Source: Bradyrhizobium oligotrophicum S58 | Lineage (GTDB): Bacteria; Pseudomonadota; Alphaproteobacteria; Rhizobiales; Xanthobacteraceae | Reading direction: 5' to 3' | NCBI RefSeq assembly: GCF_000344805.1 | Contig: NC_020453.1 | Location: 3,691,001 to 3,755,000 of the forward strand | DNA length: 64,000 nt | Shown: positions 34,286-44,376 of the stretch, one piece after another | How positions within the stretch are numbered: position 1 is the first letter of the stretch | Layout: each line of letters opens with the position of its first letter | Program-made: the position numbers and the translations under genes | Notes under the pieces: model-generated | What the model saw: only the letters and a program-made list of their open reading frames with translations | The model's database searches: none | What the model was told of the DNA's origin: nothing

Positions 34286-35845
34286 ATGAAGACGGTTAAG
34301 AGCCTTGTCCTCGGCTCGGCGGCGGCTCTGCTCGCTATGTCCGGGGCTCAGGCGGCCGACCTTCCGATCAAGGCCAAAGCGGTCGAGTATGTGAAGGTTT
34401 GCTCCCTGTATGGTGCGGGTTTCTACTACATCCCCGGCACCGACACCTGCATCAAGCTCGGCGGCTATCTGCGCGTCGAGGCCGGACTGGGCACCAACAG
34501 CCTGTACAACTATGCGACCGGCGCTCCGGCCGGCGCGCACAACCGCCTGAGCAACTACTACACCGCTCGCGCTCGTGAAGACCTGAACATCGACACGCGC
34601 ACCGCGACCGAATACGGCGTCGTCCGCACCTTCTTCGATGCGACGTTCTCCTGGACCACGGGCGGCTACACCGGCACCGGCTCGGCGACGGGCGGCACTG
34701 CCTACAGCACCGCCATCGGCCTCAACGCCGCGGGCACGGCGACTGCCGGTGCGGCCAGCGTCAACCCGACGGACGGCGGCGTCGCCGGCGGTTCGCTCGG
34801 CGTGTACTACGCCTTCATCCAGTTCGCTGGCTTCACCATGGGTAAGGCCGTGTCGCAGTTCGACGCGCCCTGGCAGAACTATCCGGGCAACAACTACGAC
34901 GGTCTGTGGGGCGGCGGCGGCACCGTTACCGGTGTGAACCAGTTCTCCTACACCGCCGATTTCGGCCAGGGCATCACTGCCACGGTTTCGGCTGAAGATG
35001 CGACCCAGTACTATCAGGCTGGCAATCTCAACCTGTCGGGTGGATCCGCAGCCGGCATGATCGGTGGCGCATACGGCACCAACAACATCGGTGGCACGCG
35101 CTCTCCGAACCTCGTTGGTATGCTGCGTGTTGACCAGGCCTGGGGCCTGTTCCAGTTGTCCGTCGCGGCGCATGACAATCACGTTGGCTACTACGGTGCC
35201 AGCGAGACCAGCGGCGCTCCGGCTGACAAGTGGGGTTGGGCGGTTCAGGCGGCCTTGTCGATCAAGAACATCCCGACTGGCCCCGGTGACACGATCAACA
35301 TCCAGGGCGTCTACACCGACGGTGCGACGCGCTACAACGCTCAGAGCCTGGCACCCGTCAGCTACCAGATCTACGGTGGCAGCAACGTTGCCGGCGCTTA
35401 TGGCAGCCTCGCCTTCGCGAACGCTCCGGATACGGTGTTCGTGACCGGCGGTGCGCAGGAGAGCGTGAAGACCTGGGGCTTCCGTGGTGCGTACACGCAC
35501 AACTGGAACGCTGCCTGGAACACGGCGATCTACGGGTCGTACGCTCAGGTCAAGTACGGCACGGTCGGCACGGCGGCGATCTGCGCCAACGCGACGGCTT
35601 TGCTGGGTCTGGTCGGAACCTGCAACCCGAACTTCGACATCTCGACGATCGGCTTGATCACCCGCTGGACTCCGGTCAAGAACCTCACGTTCTCGGCCGA
35701 CTTCGCCTACAGCATGCTCGACCAGAAGTATTCTGGAACGGTTGCTGCTCCGGCGAGCGCTGGCAATGCCAAGCCGGCCGGCATCTACGAGCTCAAGGAT
35801 CAGAACAGCATGACCCTGCTGATCCGCGCTCAGCGCAACTGGTAA
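34286..35845 (+). CDS. Outer-membrane porin (Porin_2 family), copy 2
   Basis: 519-residue paralogue of the porin at 29764, with signal peptide [23 protein letters not shown] and the same mature start ADLPIKAKA. Differences concentrate in segments that should be surface loops (for example [14 protein letters not shown] and [12 protein letters not shown]) and the strands are nearly unchanged. It ends LIRAQRNW, a terminal aromatic. Start is ATG 34286, with GGAGG in the sequence CAACTTGGAGGTTTA shared with porin 1. It has its own conserved leader and a strong terminator, so it is probably monocistronic. Confidence 0.95.
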   Translation: MKTVKSLVLGSAAALLAMSGAQAADLPIKAKAVEYVKVCSLYGAGFYYIPGTDTCIKLGGYLRVEAGLGTNSLYNYATGAPAGAHNRLSNYYTARAREDLNIDTRTATEYGVVRTFFDATFSWTTGGYTGTGSATGGTAYSTAIGLNAAGTATAGAASVNPTDGGVAGGSLGVYYAFIQFAGFTMGKAVSQFDAPWQNYPGNNYDGLWGGGGTVTGVNQFSYTADFGQGITATVSAEDATQYYQAGNLNLSGGSAAGMIGGAYGTNNIGGTRSPNLVGMLRVDQAWGLFQLSVAAHDNHVGYYGASETSGAPADKWGWAVQAALSIKNIPTGPGDTINIQGVYTDGATRYNAQSLAPVSYQIYGGSNVAGAYGSLAFANAPDTVFVTGGAQESVKTWGFRGAYTHNWNAAWNTAIYGSYAQVKYGTVGTAAICANATALLGLVGTCNPNFDISTIGLITRWTPVKNLTFSADFAYSMLDQKYSGTVAAPASAGNAKPAGIYELKDQNSMTLLIRAQRNW

Positions 35846-35868
35846 CAGCGCGCTCATAGCGAGACTAC

Positions 35869-35903
35869 GATCCCCGGCAGGCAACTGCCGGGGATCTTCT
35901 TTT
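35869..35903 (+). terminator. Rho-independent terminator of porin 2
   Basis: Perfect 12-bp stem GATCCCCGGCAG (35869-35880), loop GCAA, CTGCCGGGGATC (35885-35896), tail TTCTTTT, 24 nt after the stop. Confidence 0.9.
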
Positions 35904-36552
35904 GCGGCGTCGGCAGGCGCCGAGGCGAGCGTGTCGCCCTCGGCGTCGTCGCCAAAGCGTCTCGAAACACACCCGCGCAGGTCATTCCGCACGGCCAGCG
36001 TCTCCGGCAGACGCGCCGCGATCCGACTTCGATGCTGTGTGGCTTCATGACCGACCGATTCGAGGCATGCGTCTGCCGTCGATCGATCGGGTCTATTCTC
36101 CGACCGTCAGCTATCGAACTCCTGACCGGCAAAGCTCGCAAGCCAACGGTGGCAGGCGCGCGATCGCCCGTGAGAATCGGGAGACGTGTTGCGGAGACCA
36201 GGGCGGGGCGGCGTGCCTTTGATCGCGCGGCCTGCCACCGTCACGTCTGGCCCGCGTGCTGCGATTGTTGCTTCATTCCAGCCATGGTCTCGACACGGAT
36301 CCAGCGCCGTGCGGCAGGCTCACACTCTATATGGGAGACGCAGCGCGCGCGGACGTGCCGCGCCGCCGTCACAAGCATGGTTCGGCCCGCCACGAGAATG
36401 GTCCGATAAAACACCAAAAGCGCCTCGCCATCGTTCCGACTGCAACGCTATGCGCGATCACTGTACAGCGGCCGGAGATGAGCTGACCCCGTGGGGGGCG
36501 GATGTTCGCTTCTGAGCCAGACCTGTCTGAAGTGAGTCATGTGGAGGTTAGT
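35904..36552. other. Intergenic region between porins 2 and 3
   Basis: About 650 bp without a convincing gene; frames present are Arg-rich chance frames. The leader block conserved before porins 1 and 2 is absent here, although the final GTGGAGGTTAGT still resembles their ribosome-binding region. Porin 3 may therefore have different control. Confidence 0.5.
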
Positions 36553-38118
36553 ATGAAGACTGTGAAGAGCCTTGTTCTGGGCTCAGCGGCGGCTTTGCTC
36601 GCCATGAGTGGGGCTCAGGCAGCCGACCTTCCGATCAAAGCCAAGGCGATCGAGTATGTGAGGGTCTGTTCCATGTACGGGGCGGGGTTCTTCTACATCC
36701 CGGGTACGGACACCTGCATCAAGCTGGGGGGCTATCTGCGCGCCGAGGTCGGAATTGGGACCAACGCCCTGTTCCAGAACGCCACCAATGGTGTTGCCGG
36801 TGCACGAAATCGTCTCAGCAACTACTACACGACTCGCTCGCGCGCTGACTTCAACATCGACACCCGTACGGCGACCGAATACGGCGTCGTTCGCACGTTC
36901 TTCGATGCCGTCTTCCAATGGACCTCGGGCAGCTACACCGGCACCGGCTCAGCCACGGGTGCCACGGTCTACAGCAGCAACATCGCGCTGAACGCGGCAG
37001 GCAATGCGATTGCCGGCGCGACCACCGTCAATCCGTCCGACGGCGGCATCGCCGGTGGCGGGCTCGGTGTCTTCTATGCCTTCATCCAGTTTGCCGGCTT
37101 CACGATGGGTAAGGCCGTGTCGCAGTTCGACGCGCCCTGGAGCAACTATCCCGGCAACAACTTCGACGGTCTGACCGGCGGCGGCGGCTCCATCACCGGT
37201 GTCAATCAGTTCACCTACACCGCGGACTTCGGCTCCGGTATCACCGCGGCGATCTCGGCTCAGGATGCGACGCAGTACGGGCAGTCCCAGATCTGGAATA
37301 CGACGGGACAGACTGCCGCCGGCGTGATCGGCGGCAACTATGGCACGTCGAATTTCGGCGGCAATGTTGCGCCCGACATCATCGGCATGGTGCGCGTCGA
37401 CCAGGCGTGGGGCCTGTTCCAGGCCTCCTTTGCGGCTCACGACAATCACGCCAGCTTCTTCGGTGCGAATGAGACCACCGGTCATCCCGCCGACAAATGG
37501 GGCTTTGCCGGTCAGCTCGCTCTCTCGGTCAAGAACATCCCGACCGGGGCCGGCGACACCATCAACCTCCAGGGCGTCTACACCAACGGCGCCAGCCGCT
37601 ACAATTTCCAGAGCCTCGCGCCGATCAACTACGCGATGTATGGCGGCAGCAACATGGCCGGCGCCTTTCAGAGCCTCGGCTTTGCCGGCGTGTCTGATTC
37701 GGTGTTCGCGACCGGCACCCAGCAGCAGCTGACGACGACCTACGGTGCCCGCGGCGCCTTCACCCACAATTGGGATCCGTTCTGGAACACGGCCGTCTAC
37801 GGTTCGTGGAGCGCCGTCAGGTACAATGCCACGGCCAAGGGACTGATCTGCAACGGTGCTGGCATGATCGCGCTCGGCATCACCGGCGCCAACTGCAACC
37901 CGGACTTCAACATCTCGACCTTGGGTGTGATCACGCGCTGGACACCGGTCAAGAACCTGACCTTCTCGGCCGACGTTGCCTGGACCCGGCTCGACCAGAA
38001 GTTTGCGGGCGTAGCGAACGCGCCGGCTGCCGGTGCCGTCGCCAAGCCGGCGACCACCTATCAGCTGAAGGACCAGGACTCGGTCTCGCTGCTGCTGCGC
38101 GCTCAGCGCAACTGGTGA
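36553..38118 (+). CDS. Outer-membrane porin (Porin_2 family), copy 3
   Basis: 521-residue porin closely related to the two upstream copies, with the signal peptide [23 protein letters not shown] and mature start [16 protein letters not shown]. It ends LLRAQRNW. The first ~250 bases are slightly less GC-rich in third positions than the rest. Loop segments ([24 protein letters not shown]) differ from both paralogues, and its body is more like copy 1 than copy 2. Start ATG 36553 with GGAGG 7 nt upstream. No hairpin terminator like those of copies 1 and 2 follows; the gene instead runs toward a heptanucleotide repeat. Confidence 0.95.
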   Translation: MKTVKSLVLGSAAALLAMSGAQAADLPIKAKAIEYVRVCSMYGAGFFYIPGTDTCIKLGGYLRAEVGIGTNALFQNATNGVAGARNRLSNYYTTRSRADFNIDTRTATEYGVVRTFFDAVFQWTSGSYTGTGSATGATVYSSNIALNAAGNAIAGATTVNPSDGGIAGGGLGVFYAFIQFAGFTMGKAVSQFDAPWSNYPGNNFDGLTGGGGSITGVNQFTYTADFGSGITAAISAQDATQYGQSQIWNTTGQTAAGVIGGNYGTSNFGGNVAPDIIGMVRVDQAWGLFQASFAAHDNHASFFGANETTGHPADKWGFAGQLALSVKNIPTGAGDTINLQGVYTNGASRYNFQSLAPINYAMYGGSNMAGAFQSLGFAGVSDSVFATGTQQQLTTTYGARGAFTHNWDPFWNTAVYGSWSAVRYNATAKGLICNGAGMIALGITGANCNPDFNISTLGVITRWTPVKNLTFSADVAWTRLDQKFAGVANAPAAGAVAKPATTYQLKDQDSVSLLLRAQRNW

Positions 38119-38180
38119 CGAACCAGCGGGTGGCGAATAGGGAGTAGCGAATAGCGCTTGACGGACCAACCTCGGTTCGT

Positions 38181-38268
38181 CTCGCTACTCGCTACTCGCT
38201 ACTCGCTACTCGCTACTCGCTACTCGCTACTCGCTACTCGCTACTCGCTACTCGCTACTCGCTACTCG
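38181..38268. repeat. Heptanucleotide tandem repeat (CTCGCTA), about 12.6 copies
   Basis: Uninterrupted perfect repeats of CTCGCTA from 38181 to 38268. The right end covers the stop codon of the lytic transglycosylase on the minus strand (TAG at 38262-38264, inside GAGTAGCGAGTAGCG). A related fragment in inverted orientation (GGAGTAGCGAATAGCG, about 38140-38157) lies before it and could pair with the array in a large hairpin. Perfect short repeats are prone to copy-number change. Confidence 0.95.
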
Positions 38269-40562
38269 ACCACGGCGCCGCGGCGCAGATCGGCCTCGAT
38301 CTGCAGCCGTGAGCCGCCGCCGAAGCGCGCGCGATAGACCTGCAGATTCTCCATCACGCGCTGCACGTAGTTGCGGGTCTCCGCGAACGGGATCAGCTCC
38401 ACCCAGTCGACCGCGTCGACATTGGGATCGCGCGGATCGCCGTAGCGCTCGACCCACTTCCTGACGCTGCCGCGGCCGGCATTGTAGGCCGCAAACGTCA
38501 TGATGTAGGAGCCACGGTAGTCCTCGAGCAGGCCGCCGAGCTCGGCGGCGCCGAGCTGGGCATTGTAGACGGGGTCCGTCTTCATCCGGTTCAGATCGAA
38601 GCCGACACCCGCGCGCTTGCAGACATAGCGGCCTGCATCCGGCGTCACCTGCATCAGACCATAGGCCTGCGCGGGCGAGACCACGGCCTGGTTGAAGGCA
38701 CTCTCCTGGCGGGCGATCGAGAAGATCACGCTCTGCTCGACCTCGGGCCCGATCGACCGGAAGGCCGGAATTCCGTTGACGGGATAGGCGTAGTGATCGA
38801 ACGGCAGTCCGCGATTGAGCGCGGCCTTGCCGACCAGCAGCATCGCGCGGGCGTCGCTGTTTCTTCCCGCGATCTCGGCGAGCCCCACCAGCACGTCCGG
38901 ATCGCCATTGTCGCCCATGTCGGCGAACATCGGGATCGCCACCTCGCCTTCGTCGACGTCGTAGAGCAACTGGACTGCGCGCACCACTTCCAGCCGCTCG
39001 ACGCCGCGTCCGCGGCCGGTCGGCGCGGCATTGAGGCCGAGCTGCGGCAGGCCGAGCTTGGCCCGCGCCAGCTGCCCGTAATAGCTCGTGGACTGCTCGG
39101 CCGCGGACGTAAAGGCCGCGCGCGCCTCCTGCATGTGGCCCATGGCTTCCGCTGCGCGGCCTTGCCAATAGCCAGCCCGCGCCAGGGTGGTCGGATTGAC
39201 GCTGCCGACGCCGATGCGGGCGAAGTGCTGTGCGGCGGTCGCCGGGTCCTTCAGGAAACGCAGCGCGATCCAGCCGGCGGTGAATTCCTGCTCGGTCTTG
39301 TAGATGTCGCGGTTCGGCAGCGCCGCGTCGCGGGCGATCAGATAGGCGCTGCGGTACTCGCCGGTATCGATCATCTTGCGCGCCAGCAGGCGGCGCTCGA
39401 TCCACCATTCGTCGAGATTGTGCAGCCGGCCGGGATCCTTGGGCGCATTCAGCATCAGCTGCGCCGCATCAGTGAATTTCTCGTCGCGGCGCAGCAGCTG
39501 GATGCGGCTGAAGATGTAGCCGGCATCGCCGTGGAGCTCGCGCGGCACGGCCTCGAGCAGGGCCTGGCTGTTCGAGGCCTTGCGGTAGGCCGCGATCCGC
39601 GCCTTGGCGAGCGCCACATGGCCCGAGCCGAGTCGCTTGGCGGCGCGCAATGCGGCCTCATGCTCGCTGCCATACAGCAGCGTGTCCATCCGCGCCTTGT
39701 GGTCGCCGCCGGAGAGCAGGGCGCCGAACTGGTCGAGAATGGTGTTCTCAGTGTCTTCCGACATGGCGTCGCTGCGCCAGGCCTCGCGCACCAGGCGCTC
39801 GGCGTTGGCGCGGTCGCCGCGATTGAGCATGACCCGGGCGAGCGCGAAGCGGCCCTTGGCCGACAGCGGCGATTCGTTCTCGAACCAGGACCACACGACG
39901 GCGTCGTCACGCTTGTCGTCCCACAGCGCGGCTTCCAGACGGCGGCGCAGGAAGCTCTGCGACGGCCAGCTCGGATTGGCCGTGATGAAGGCGCGGTAGC
40001 GCTCGACGGTGGCATTGTTGTTGTCGCTGCGCAGGATGACCCATTCCGCGAGCTTGCGGGCAACGGGGTCCGAGATCGCCTGTTCGACCTGGGTGGCGTC
40101 ATCGGGCTTGCGCTTGCGGACGAGCTCGATCACGTTTTCGAGCGCGTCCTTGTCCGACTGCGAGGTCGATGCGGTCGACGCGACCGCGGCCGGAGCGATG
40201 GGCTTGCGGGAAGCCGGCAGCGCGGCGTGCTGGCGCGCCGGCAAGCTCGCTGCCGGGGCCGGCGTGATGTCCCGGGGGGCGACCCGCAGCGGCTCGCCGG
40301 TTGCCTTGATGCCGCTCTTGGCGTCGGATTTGGCCTCGGCCCGGGCGTCCACCTTGCTCCGGGCTTCAGTGGTCTCCTTGGGCGGGCTGTTCGGAACCAC
40401 ACCGCGCGCAATCGGCCGCGCCTTGGGCAGAGGAACCTTGTCCTTGGCGAGAGCGATGTCTCCAACAGCGAATCCGAGCGTCAGGCCGGCGGCCAGTGAC
40501 ACCGAGAGAGACATCGACAGGGCAGTCGATCGCAATGCGGTAGCGCGGGCTGGAAAGGGCAC
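38262..40562 (-). CDS. Soluble lytic murein transglycosylase (SLT domain)
   Basis: 766-residue periplasmic enzyme that cleaves peptidoglycan with 1,6-anhydro product formation. A signal-peptide-like N-terminus is followed by a Lys/Pro/Ala-rich linker, a long helical superhelix domain (about 150-560), and a C-terminal SLT lysozyme-like domain. The catalytic Glu is in ARQESAFN, with GLMQVTP and AAYNAG after it. Start chosen at GTG 40562, preceded by AAGGAA; the open frame extends further but without protein-like sequence. The stop codon lies in the first unit of a heptanucleotide repeat, so repeat changes could alter the C-terminus. Divergent from dapA. Confidence 0.92.
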   Translation of the reverse strand: MPFPARATALRSTALSMSLSVSLAAGLTLGFAVGDIALAKDKVPLPKARPIARGVVPNSPPKETTEARSKVDARAEAKSDAKSGIKATGEPLRVAPRDITPAPAASLPARQHAALPASRKPIAPAAVASTASTSQSDKDALENVIELVRKRKPDDATQVEQAISDPVARKLAEWVILRSDNNNATVERYRAFITANPSWPSQSFLRRRLEAALWDDKRDDAVVWSWFENESPLSAKGRFALARVMLNRGDRANAERLVREAWRSDAMSEDTENTILDQFGALLSGGDHKARMDTLLYGSEHEAALRAAKRLGSGHVALAKARIAAYRKASNSQALLEAVPRELHGDAGYIFSRIQLLRRDEKFTDAAQLMLNAPKDPGRLHNLDEWWIERRLLARKMIDTGEYRSAYLIARDAALPNRDIYKTEQEFTAGWIALRFLKDPATAAQHFARIGVGSVNPTTLARAGYWQGRAAEAMGHMQEARAAFTSAAEQSTSYYGQLARAKLGLPQLGLNAAPTGRGRGVERLEVVRAVQLLYDVDEGEVAIPMFADMGDNGDPDVLVGLAEIAGRNSDARAMLLVGKAALNRGLPFDHYAYPVNGIPAFRSIGPEVEQSVIFSIARQESAFNQAVVSPAQAYGLMQVTPDAGRYVCKRAGVGFDLNRMKTDPVYNAQLGAAELGGLLEDYRGSYIMTFAAYNAGRGSVRKWVERYGDPRDPNVDAVDWVELIPFAETRNYVQRVMENLQVYRARFGGGSRLQIEADLRRGAVVE

Positions 40563-40926
40563 GGCGTTCCTTTGCGTGCGGATGGCTTCGATCCCCAACG
40601 AACTTGGTCTATCGAAAAGGTGAACAAATACTAAATGTACAGGGATGAGTTGCAACCTGCGCCAACACCGCGGCGAAATCACGACCGAAGGGCGGCGATG
40701 CGGCCACGCGGCGCGGGCGGACACCGTCTCCGGCACCCTCCTTGGGCGGGGCGGCCTCTCGTGCCGATGCAGGAAACGTCGCAGGATCGGCTGGTCCGGG
40801 CTGATTCGGTCGATTCGCCCGCCTGTTGAGAAGGCCGCCGAGACCAGGGCGGGCCTTCCGCCTTGTGTCCGGACCCGGTATGAAGTGCGCTGCGCTCAGG
40901 GGCAACACGCGTTGGGAGGGAGTTTC
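40563..40926. other. Divergent promoter region between lytic transglycosylase and dapA
   Basis: 364 bp. An AT-rich patch around 40610-40650 (AGGTGAACAAATACTAAATGTACAGG) is a likely promoter area. The remainder is GC-rich with no recognised motif. The dapA ribosome-binding site GGGAGGGAG ends the region. Confidence 0.5.
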
Positions 40927-41817
40927 ATGGCAGCCAAGACGAATTTCCGGGGCTCTTTCACCGCCTTGGTCACTCCCTTCAAGAATGGGGCGGTGGACGA
41001 GGCAGCCTTCCGCGGCCTCGTGAACTGGCAGATCGAGGAGGGGACGCATGGCCTGGTGCCGGTCGGCACCACCGGTGAGAGCCCGACTCTCAGCCATGAC
41101 GAGCACAAGCAGGTCGTCGAGTGGTGCATCGCCGAGGCCAAAGGGCGGGTGCCCGTGATCGCGGGCGCCGGCTCGAATTCCACCAAGGAAGCGGTCGAGC
41201 TCGCTCAGCACGCCGAAAAGGCGGGCGCGGACGCCGTGCTGGTGGTGACGCCCTACTACAACAAGCCGACCCAGGAAGGCCTCTACCAGCACTTCAAGGC
41301 GATCAACGATGCCATCGGCATTCCGATCATCATCTACAACATCCCGCCGCGCTCGGTGATCGACATGTCCGTCGACACCATGAAGCGGCTGTTCGAATTG
41401 AAGAACATCGCCGGCGTGAAGGACGCCACCGCCAGCATGGTCAGGGTGTCGCAGCAGCGCGCGGCGATGGGCGAGGATTTCAACCAGCTGTCCGGCGAGG
41501 ACGCCACGATCATCGGCTACATGGCGCATGGCGGCCACGGCTGCATCTCCGTCACGTCGAACGTCGCGCCGCGGCTGTGCTCGGAATTCCAGGCCGCCTG
41601 GCAGAAAGGCGATGTCGCGACCGCGCTGAAGATCCACGACAAGCTGATGCCGCTGCACACCAACCTGTTCATCGAGTCCAATCCGGCGCCCGTGAAATAC
41701 GCGCTGTCGCTGCTCGGCAAGCTCGAGGAGAAGTTGCGGCTGCCGATGGTGCCGGTGTCGGAGCCGACCCGTGTCGCGGTCCGCGACGCCATGGTTCATG
41801 CCGGACTGATCAACTGA
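40927..41817 (+). CDS. dapA: 4-hydroxy-tetrahydrodipicolinate synthase
   Basis: 296-residue TIM-barrel aldolase that condenses pyruvate and aspartate semialdehyde in lysine and meso-diaminopimelate synthesis. Family features: FTALVTPF near the start, [11 protein letters not shown] (pyruvate contacts), [29 protein letters not shown] (catalytic Tyr) and [14 protein letters not shown] with the Schiff-base Lys near residue 163. Start ATG 40927 has a strong GGGAGGGAG site. Next to mscL and smpB, a common alphaproteobacterial neighbourhood. Confidence 0.97.
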   Translation: MAAKTNFRGSFTALVTPFKNGAVDEAAFRGLVNWQIEEGTHGLVPVGTTGESPTLSHDEHKQVVEWCIAEAKGRVPVIAGAGSNSTKEAVELAQHAEKAGADAVLVVTPYYNKPTQEGLYQHFKAINDAIGIPIIIYNIPPRSVIDMSVDTMKRLFELKNIAGVKDATASMVRVSQQRAAMGEDFNQLSGEDATIIGYMAHGGHGCISVTSNVAPRLCSEFQAAWQKGDVATALKIHDKLMPLHTNLFIESNPAPVKYALSLLGKLEEKLRLPMVPVSEPTRVAVRDAMVHAGLIN

Positions 41818-41869
41818 GCAACTTGGTTGAGCCTGAGAATTTTCTTGCAAGTCTGAGGGGGGTACAGAC

Positions 41870-42286
41870 ATGTTGAAGGAATTCCGCGAATTCGCCATGA
41901 AGGGCAACGTCGTCGACCTCGCAGTCGGCGTCATCATCGGCGCGGCCTTTGGGGCCATCGTCAACTCGCTGGTCGGCGACGTCATCATGCCGATCATCGG
42001 CGCGATCACCGGCGGTCTCGATTTCTCCAACTACTTCATCCCGCTCTCCAAGGCGGTTAGTGCAACCAATCTGGCGGATGCGAAGAAGCAGGGCGCGGTG
42101 CTGGCCTATGGCAGTTTCCTGACGCTCACGCTCAACTTCCTCATCGTCGCCTTCGTGCTGTTCATGATCATTCGCGGCATGAACCAGTTGAAGCGGAAGC
42201 AGGAGGCTGCGCCCGCGGCTCCGCCGAAGCCGACAGCCGAGGTCGAGCTTCTGACCGAAATCAGGGACCTCCTGAAGAAAGCCTGA
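41870..42286 (+). CDS. mscL: Large-conductance mechanosensitive channel
   Basis: 138-residue inner-membrane channel that opens under hypo-osmotic stress. The N-terminal amphipathic helix ([27 protein letters not shown]) runs into TM1, followed by a periplasmic loop, TM2 ([21 protein letters not shown]) and a charged C-terminal bundle ending [12 protein letters not shown]. Full family length. Good ribosome-binding site GAGGGGGG before ATG 41870. Located 1 nt before smpB, so they are probably co-transcribed. Confidence 0.97.
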   Translation: MLKEFREFAMKGNVVDLAVGVIIGAAFGAIVNSLVGDVIMPIIGAITGGLDFSNYFIPLSKAVSATNLADAKKQGAVLAYGSFLTLTLNFLIVAFVLFMIIRGMNQLKRKQEAAPAAPPKPTAEVELLTEIRDLLKKA

Positions 42287-42287
42287 C

Positions 42288-42761
42288 GTGGCCGACAAGA
42301 ATGAGCCCAAGATCACCGTCGCAGCGGAGAACCGCAAGGCGCGGTTCAATTACGCGATCGAGGACACCATCGAGGCCGGCATCGCGCTGACCGGCACCGA
42401 GGTGAAGTCGGTCCGCAGCGGCAAATCGACGATCGCGGAATCCTATGCGGATTCGCGCGACGGCGAGATTTGGCTGATCAACGCCAACATTCCCGAATAC
42501 CTGCAGGCCAACCGCTTCAACCACGAGCCGAAGCGGCCGCGCAAGCTGCTGCTCCATCGCAAGCAGATCAACAAGCTGATGGGAGCCGTCGACCGCGAGG
42601 GCATGACGCTGATCCCGCTGAAGCTGTATTTCAACGAGCGCGGCCGCGCCAAGCTGCTGCTCGCCGTCGCCAAGGGCAAGAAGCTGCACGACAAGCGCGA
42701 GAGCGAGAAGAAGCGCGATTGGGGTCGCGAAAAGGGTCGGTTGCTGCGAGCGCGCGGCTGA
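42288..42761 (+). CDS. smpB: SsrA-binding protein SmpB
   Basis: 157-residue partner of tmRNA in trans-translation rescue of stalled ribosomes. Conserved parts: [63 protein letters not shown], and the basic C-terminal tail [19 protein letters not shown] that enters the mRNA channel. The start is GTG 42288, almost touching the mscL stop. Confidence 0.97.
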   Translation: MADKNEPKITVAAENRKARFNYAIEDTIEAGIALTGTEVKSVRSGKSTIAESYADSRDGEIWLINANIPEYLQANRFNHEPKRPRKLLLHRKQINKLMGAVDREGMTLIPLKLYFNERGRAKLLLAVAKGKKLHDKRESEKKRDWGREKGRLLRARG

Positions 42762-42821
42762 CGAGCCGTTGGTTTGCCGCGCCTCGCGTGGGCGCAACTG
42801 TCAGGTCAGGGGAGCGGTCCG

Positions 42822-43403
42822 ATGAATCAGAAGAACCTGCTGGACGTCGACTGGAGCCAGATCCCCGCACCCACTGATGACGGCGCGGCCGATCACCTGC
42901 CGGGCATGACCATCCCGCCGGTCGGCCTGCGTGCCACCGACGACACGCTGGTCGTGCTGTCGGCTCTCCCCGGTCGCACCGTGGTGTTCGCCTATCCGCG
43001 GACCGGCGAGCCCGGCAAGGTGTCCCTGGTCGAGGATTGGGACATGATCCCGGGCGCGCGCGGCTGCACGCCGCAGACCTGCAGCTTCCGCGACCTGTTC
43101 GGCGAGCTGAAGGCTGCGGGCGCCGCGCATGTGTTCGGCCTGTCGACGCAGAGCAACGCCTACCAGATCGAGATGGCCTCGCGCCTGCATCTGCCATTCC
43201 CGGTGCTATCGGACGAGAAGCTCGAGCTGACCGACGCGCTGCGGCTGCCGACGATGGAAATCGCCGGGCTGACCATGATCAAGCGGCTGGCGCTGATCGT
43301 GGATGACGCCCGCATCACCCACGTCTTCTATCCGGTGTTTCCGCCGGACCGGAATGCAGGCGACGTGCTGGCGTGGCTGAAGGATCATCGCGTCGCCGCA
43401 TGA
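42822..43403 (+). CDS. Peroxiredoxin (BCP/PrxQ-like)
   Basis: 193-residue thioredoxin-fold peroxidase. The active site GCTPQTCSFRD (Cys82 and Cys87) has the two Cys spaced five apart as in PrxQ/BCP, where the first reduces peroxide and the second resolves the sulfenic acid. The surrounding strands VVVFAYPRTG-like and VFGLSTQSNAYQ fit the AhpC/TSA fold. Start ATG 42822 has AGGGGAG upstream. It may be transcribed with smpB. Probable cytoplasmic detoxification of hydroperoxides. Confidence 0.88.
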   Translation: MNQKNLLDVDWSQIPAPTDDGAADHLPGMTIPPVGLRATDDTLVVLSALPGRTVVFAYPRTGEPGKVSLVEDWDMIPGARGCTPQTCSFRDLFGELKAAGAAHVFGLSTQSNAYQIEMASRLHLPFPVLSDEKLELTDALRLPTMEIAGLTMIKRLALIVDDARITHVFYPVFPPDRNAGDVLAWLKDHRVAA

Positions 43404-43415
43404 GACGCGGTGCAC

Positions 43416-43609
43416 ATGAATGAGCCCTCTCCCCTTGCGGGAGAGGGCATGTTGGAAAGCGCGGCAAGCTCGCTTGGGTGAGGGGTATCTCTCCAGGAGT
43501 ATCGCTAGTGGAGAGATACCCCTCACCCAACCGCGTGCGTGGATGGGGTGGAGATGCCCTCTCCCGCCTTGCGAAGCTCCGCTTCGCTTGGGGGAGAGGG
43601 CGCATTCAT
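43416..43609. repeat. Composite palindromic intergenic element
   Basis: Three nested or adjacent inverted repeats: GCCCTCTCCC/GGGAGAGGGC at 43424-43448; a perfect 21-bp pair at 43474-43494 and 43510-43530 (TTGGGTGAGGGGTATCTCTCC and its complement, 15-nt loop); and GCCCTCTCCC/GGGAGAGGGC again at 43556-43601. The whole unit is bounded by ATGAATG (43416) and CATTCAT (43603), so it is itself a large palindrome. It resembles the CCCTCTCCC-type palindromic elements common between rhizobial genes. It lies between two convergent genes. Confidence 0.85.
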
Positions 43610-43671
43610 CGCCACCGTGCTTCTTTTTCTCCAAGCGCACCATCAGCCTGACGGTGGCCGCGAGGCGCGAC

Positions 43672-44376
43672 CTAATCCAGATCCGCCTTCACCCGCGCGA
43701 ACACGGCATGAAACATCTCGGTCGTGAGCACGCCGGTGTTCGTGTTGTAGCGCGAGCAGTGATAGCTGTCATACAGCCTGATCCCGCCGGCCTGATGCAC
43801 GGCACCGTGAGCGAAGGGCGCCGCGACGGCGCGCAGGCCGAGCAGCTTCAGCAGCGTGTCATGCGAGATGCGGCCGAGCGCGACGATGCTGCGCAGGCGC
43901 GGCATCGCGGCGATGCTGGCGCCGAGGAAGTTGCGGCACTGGTTGATCTCGGCCGGCAGCGGCTTGTTCTGCGGCGGCACGCAGCGCACCGCATTGCTGA
44001 TCCGGCAATCGACCAGTGTCAGCCCGTCGTCGGGCCGCGCTTCGAAGCGCCCGTTCGCAAATCCGTATTTTAGCAGCGTGCCGTAGAGCAGCTCGCCGGC
44101 GTAGTCGCCGGTGAACGGCCGCCCTGTGCGATTCGCGCCCTGCAATCCCGGCGCGAGTCCGACGATCAGCAGGCGCGCATCGGGATCACCGAACGACGGG
44201 ACGGGCGCGTTGAACCATGACGGTTCGCGCGCCCGCTGGGTGGTGCGAAAATCGACGAGACGAGGGCACAGCGGACAGTCGCGATCGGGATCGGTCGGAT
44301 GCGCTGCTGGTGGATGTCCGTCCGAATCAGACTTTCGCGGGCCGCTTGCGGCAGCCCTAGTCCTCGAATTCGTCAT
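43672..44376 (-). CDS. Family 5 uracil-DNA glycosylase (UDGb-like)
   Basis: 234-residue DNA repair enzyme. Motif A GLAPGLQGANRTGRPFTGDYAG (about 73-94), with Ala/Pro in place of the catalytic acidic residue, and motif B HCSRYNTNTG near 210 match family 5 (UDGb), which removes uracil, hypoxanthine and other deaminated bases. An N-terminal CPLC pair with later Cys residues fits the 4Fe-4S cluster. Here motif B starts HCSRYN rather than the more usual HPSxxN, a modest difference. The 5' end overlaps the NYN gene by 20 nt on the same strand, so both are probably co-transcribed. Confidence 0.88.
   Translation of the reverse strand: MTNSRTRAAASGPRKSDSDGHPPAAHPTDPDRDCPLCPRLVDFRTTQRAREPSWFNAPVPSFGDPDARLLIVGLAPGLQGANRTGRPFTGDYAGELLYGTLLKYGFANGRFEARPDDGLTLVDCRISNAVRCVPPQNKPLPAEINQCRNFLGASIAAMPRLRSIVALGRISHDTLLKLLGLRAVAAPFAHGAVHQAGGIRLYDSYHCSRYNTNTGVLTTEMFHAVFARVKADLD

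Noticed and set aside
34052..35992. A 646-codon frame on the minus strand opposite porin 2
   Set aside because: Antisense shadow caused by strong third-position GC bias in the porin gene; similar shadows occur opposite porins 1 and 3.
36032..36515. Overlapping plus-strand frames between porins 2 and 3
   Set aside because: Several frames overlap in different phases, all Arg/Ala/Pro-rich without ribosome-binding sites; none is convincing as a gene.
38181..38268. Repeat array considered as CRISPR
   Set aside because: Units are 7 bp, directly abutting and identical, with no spacers and no cas genes nearby.
43474..43530. 21-bp inverted repeats considered as insertion-sequence ends
   Set aside because: Only 15 bp lie between the arms, so no transposase can be encoded; better explained as a palindromic intergenic element.
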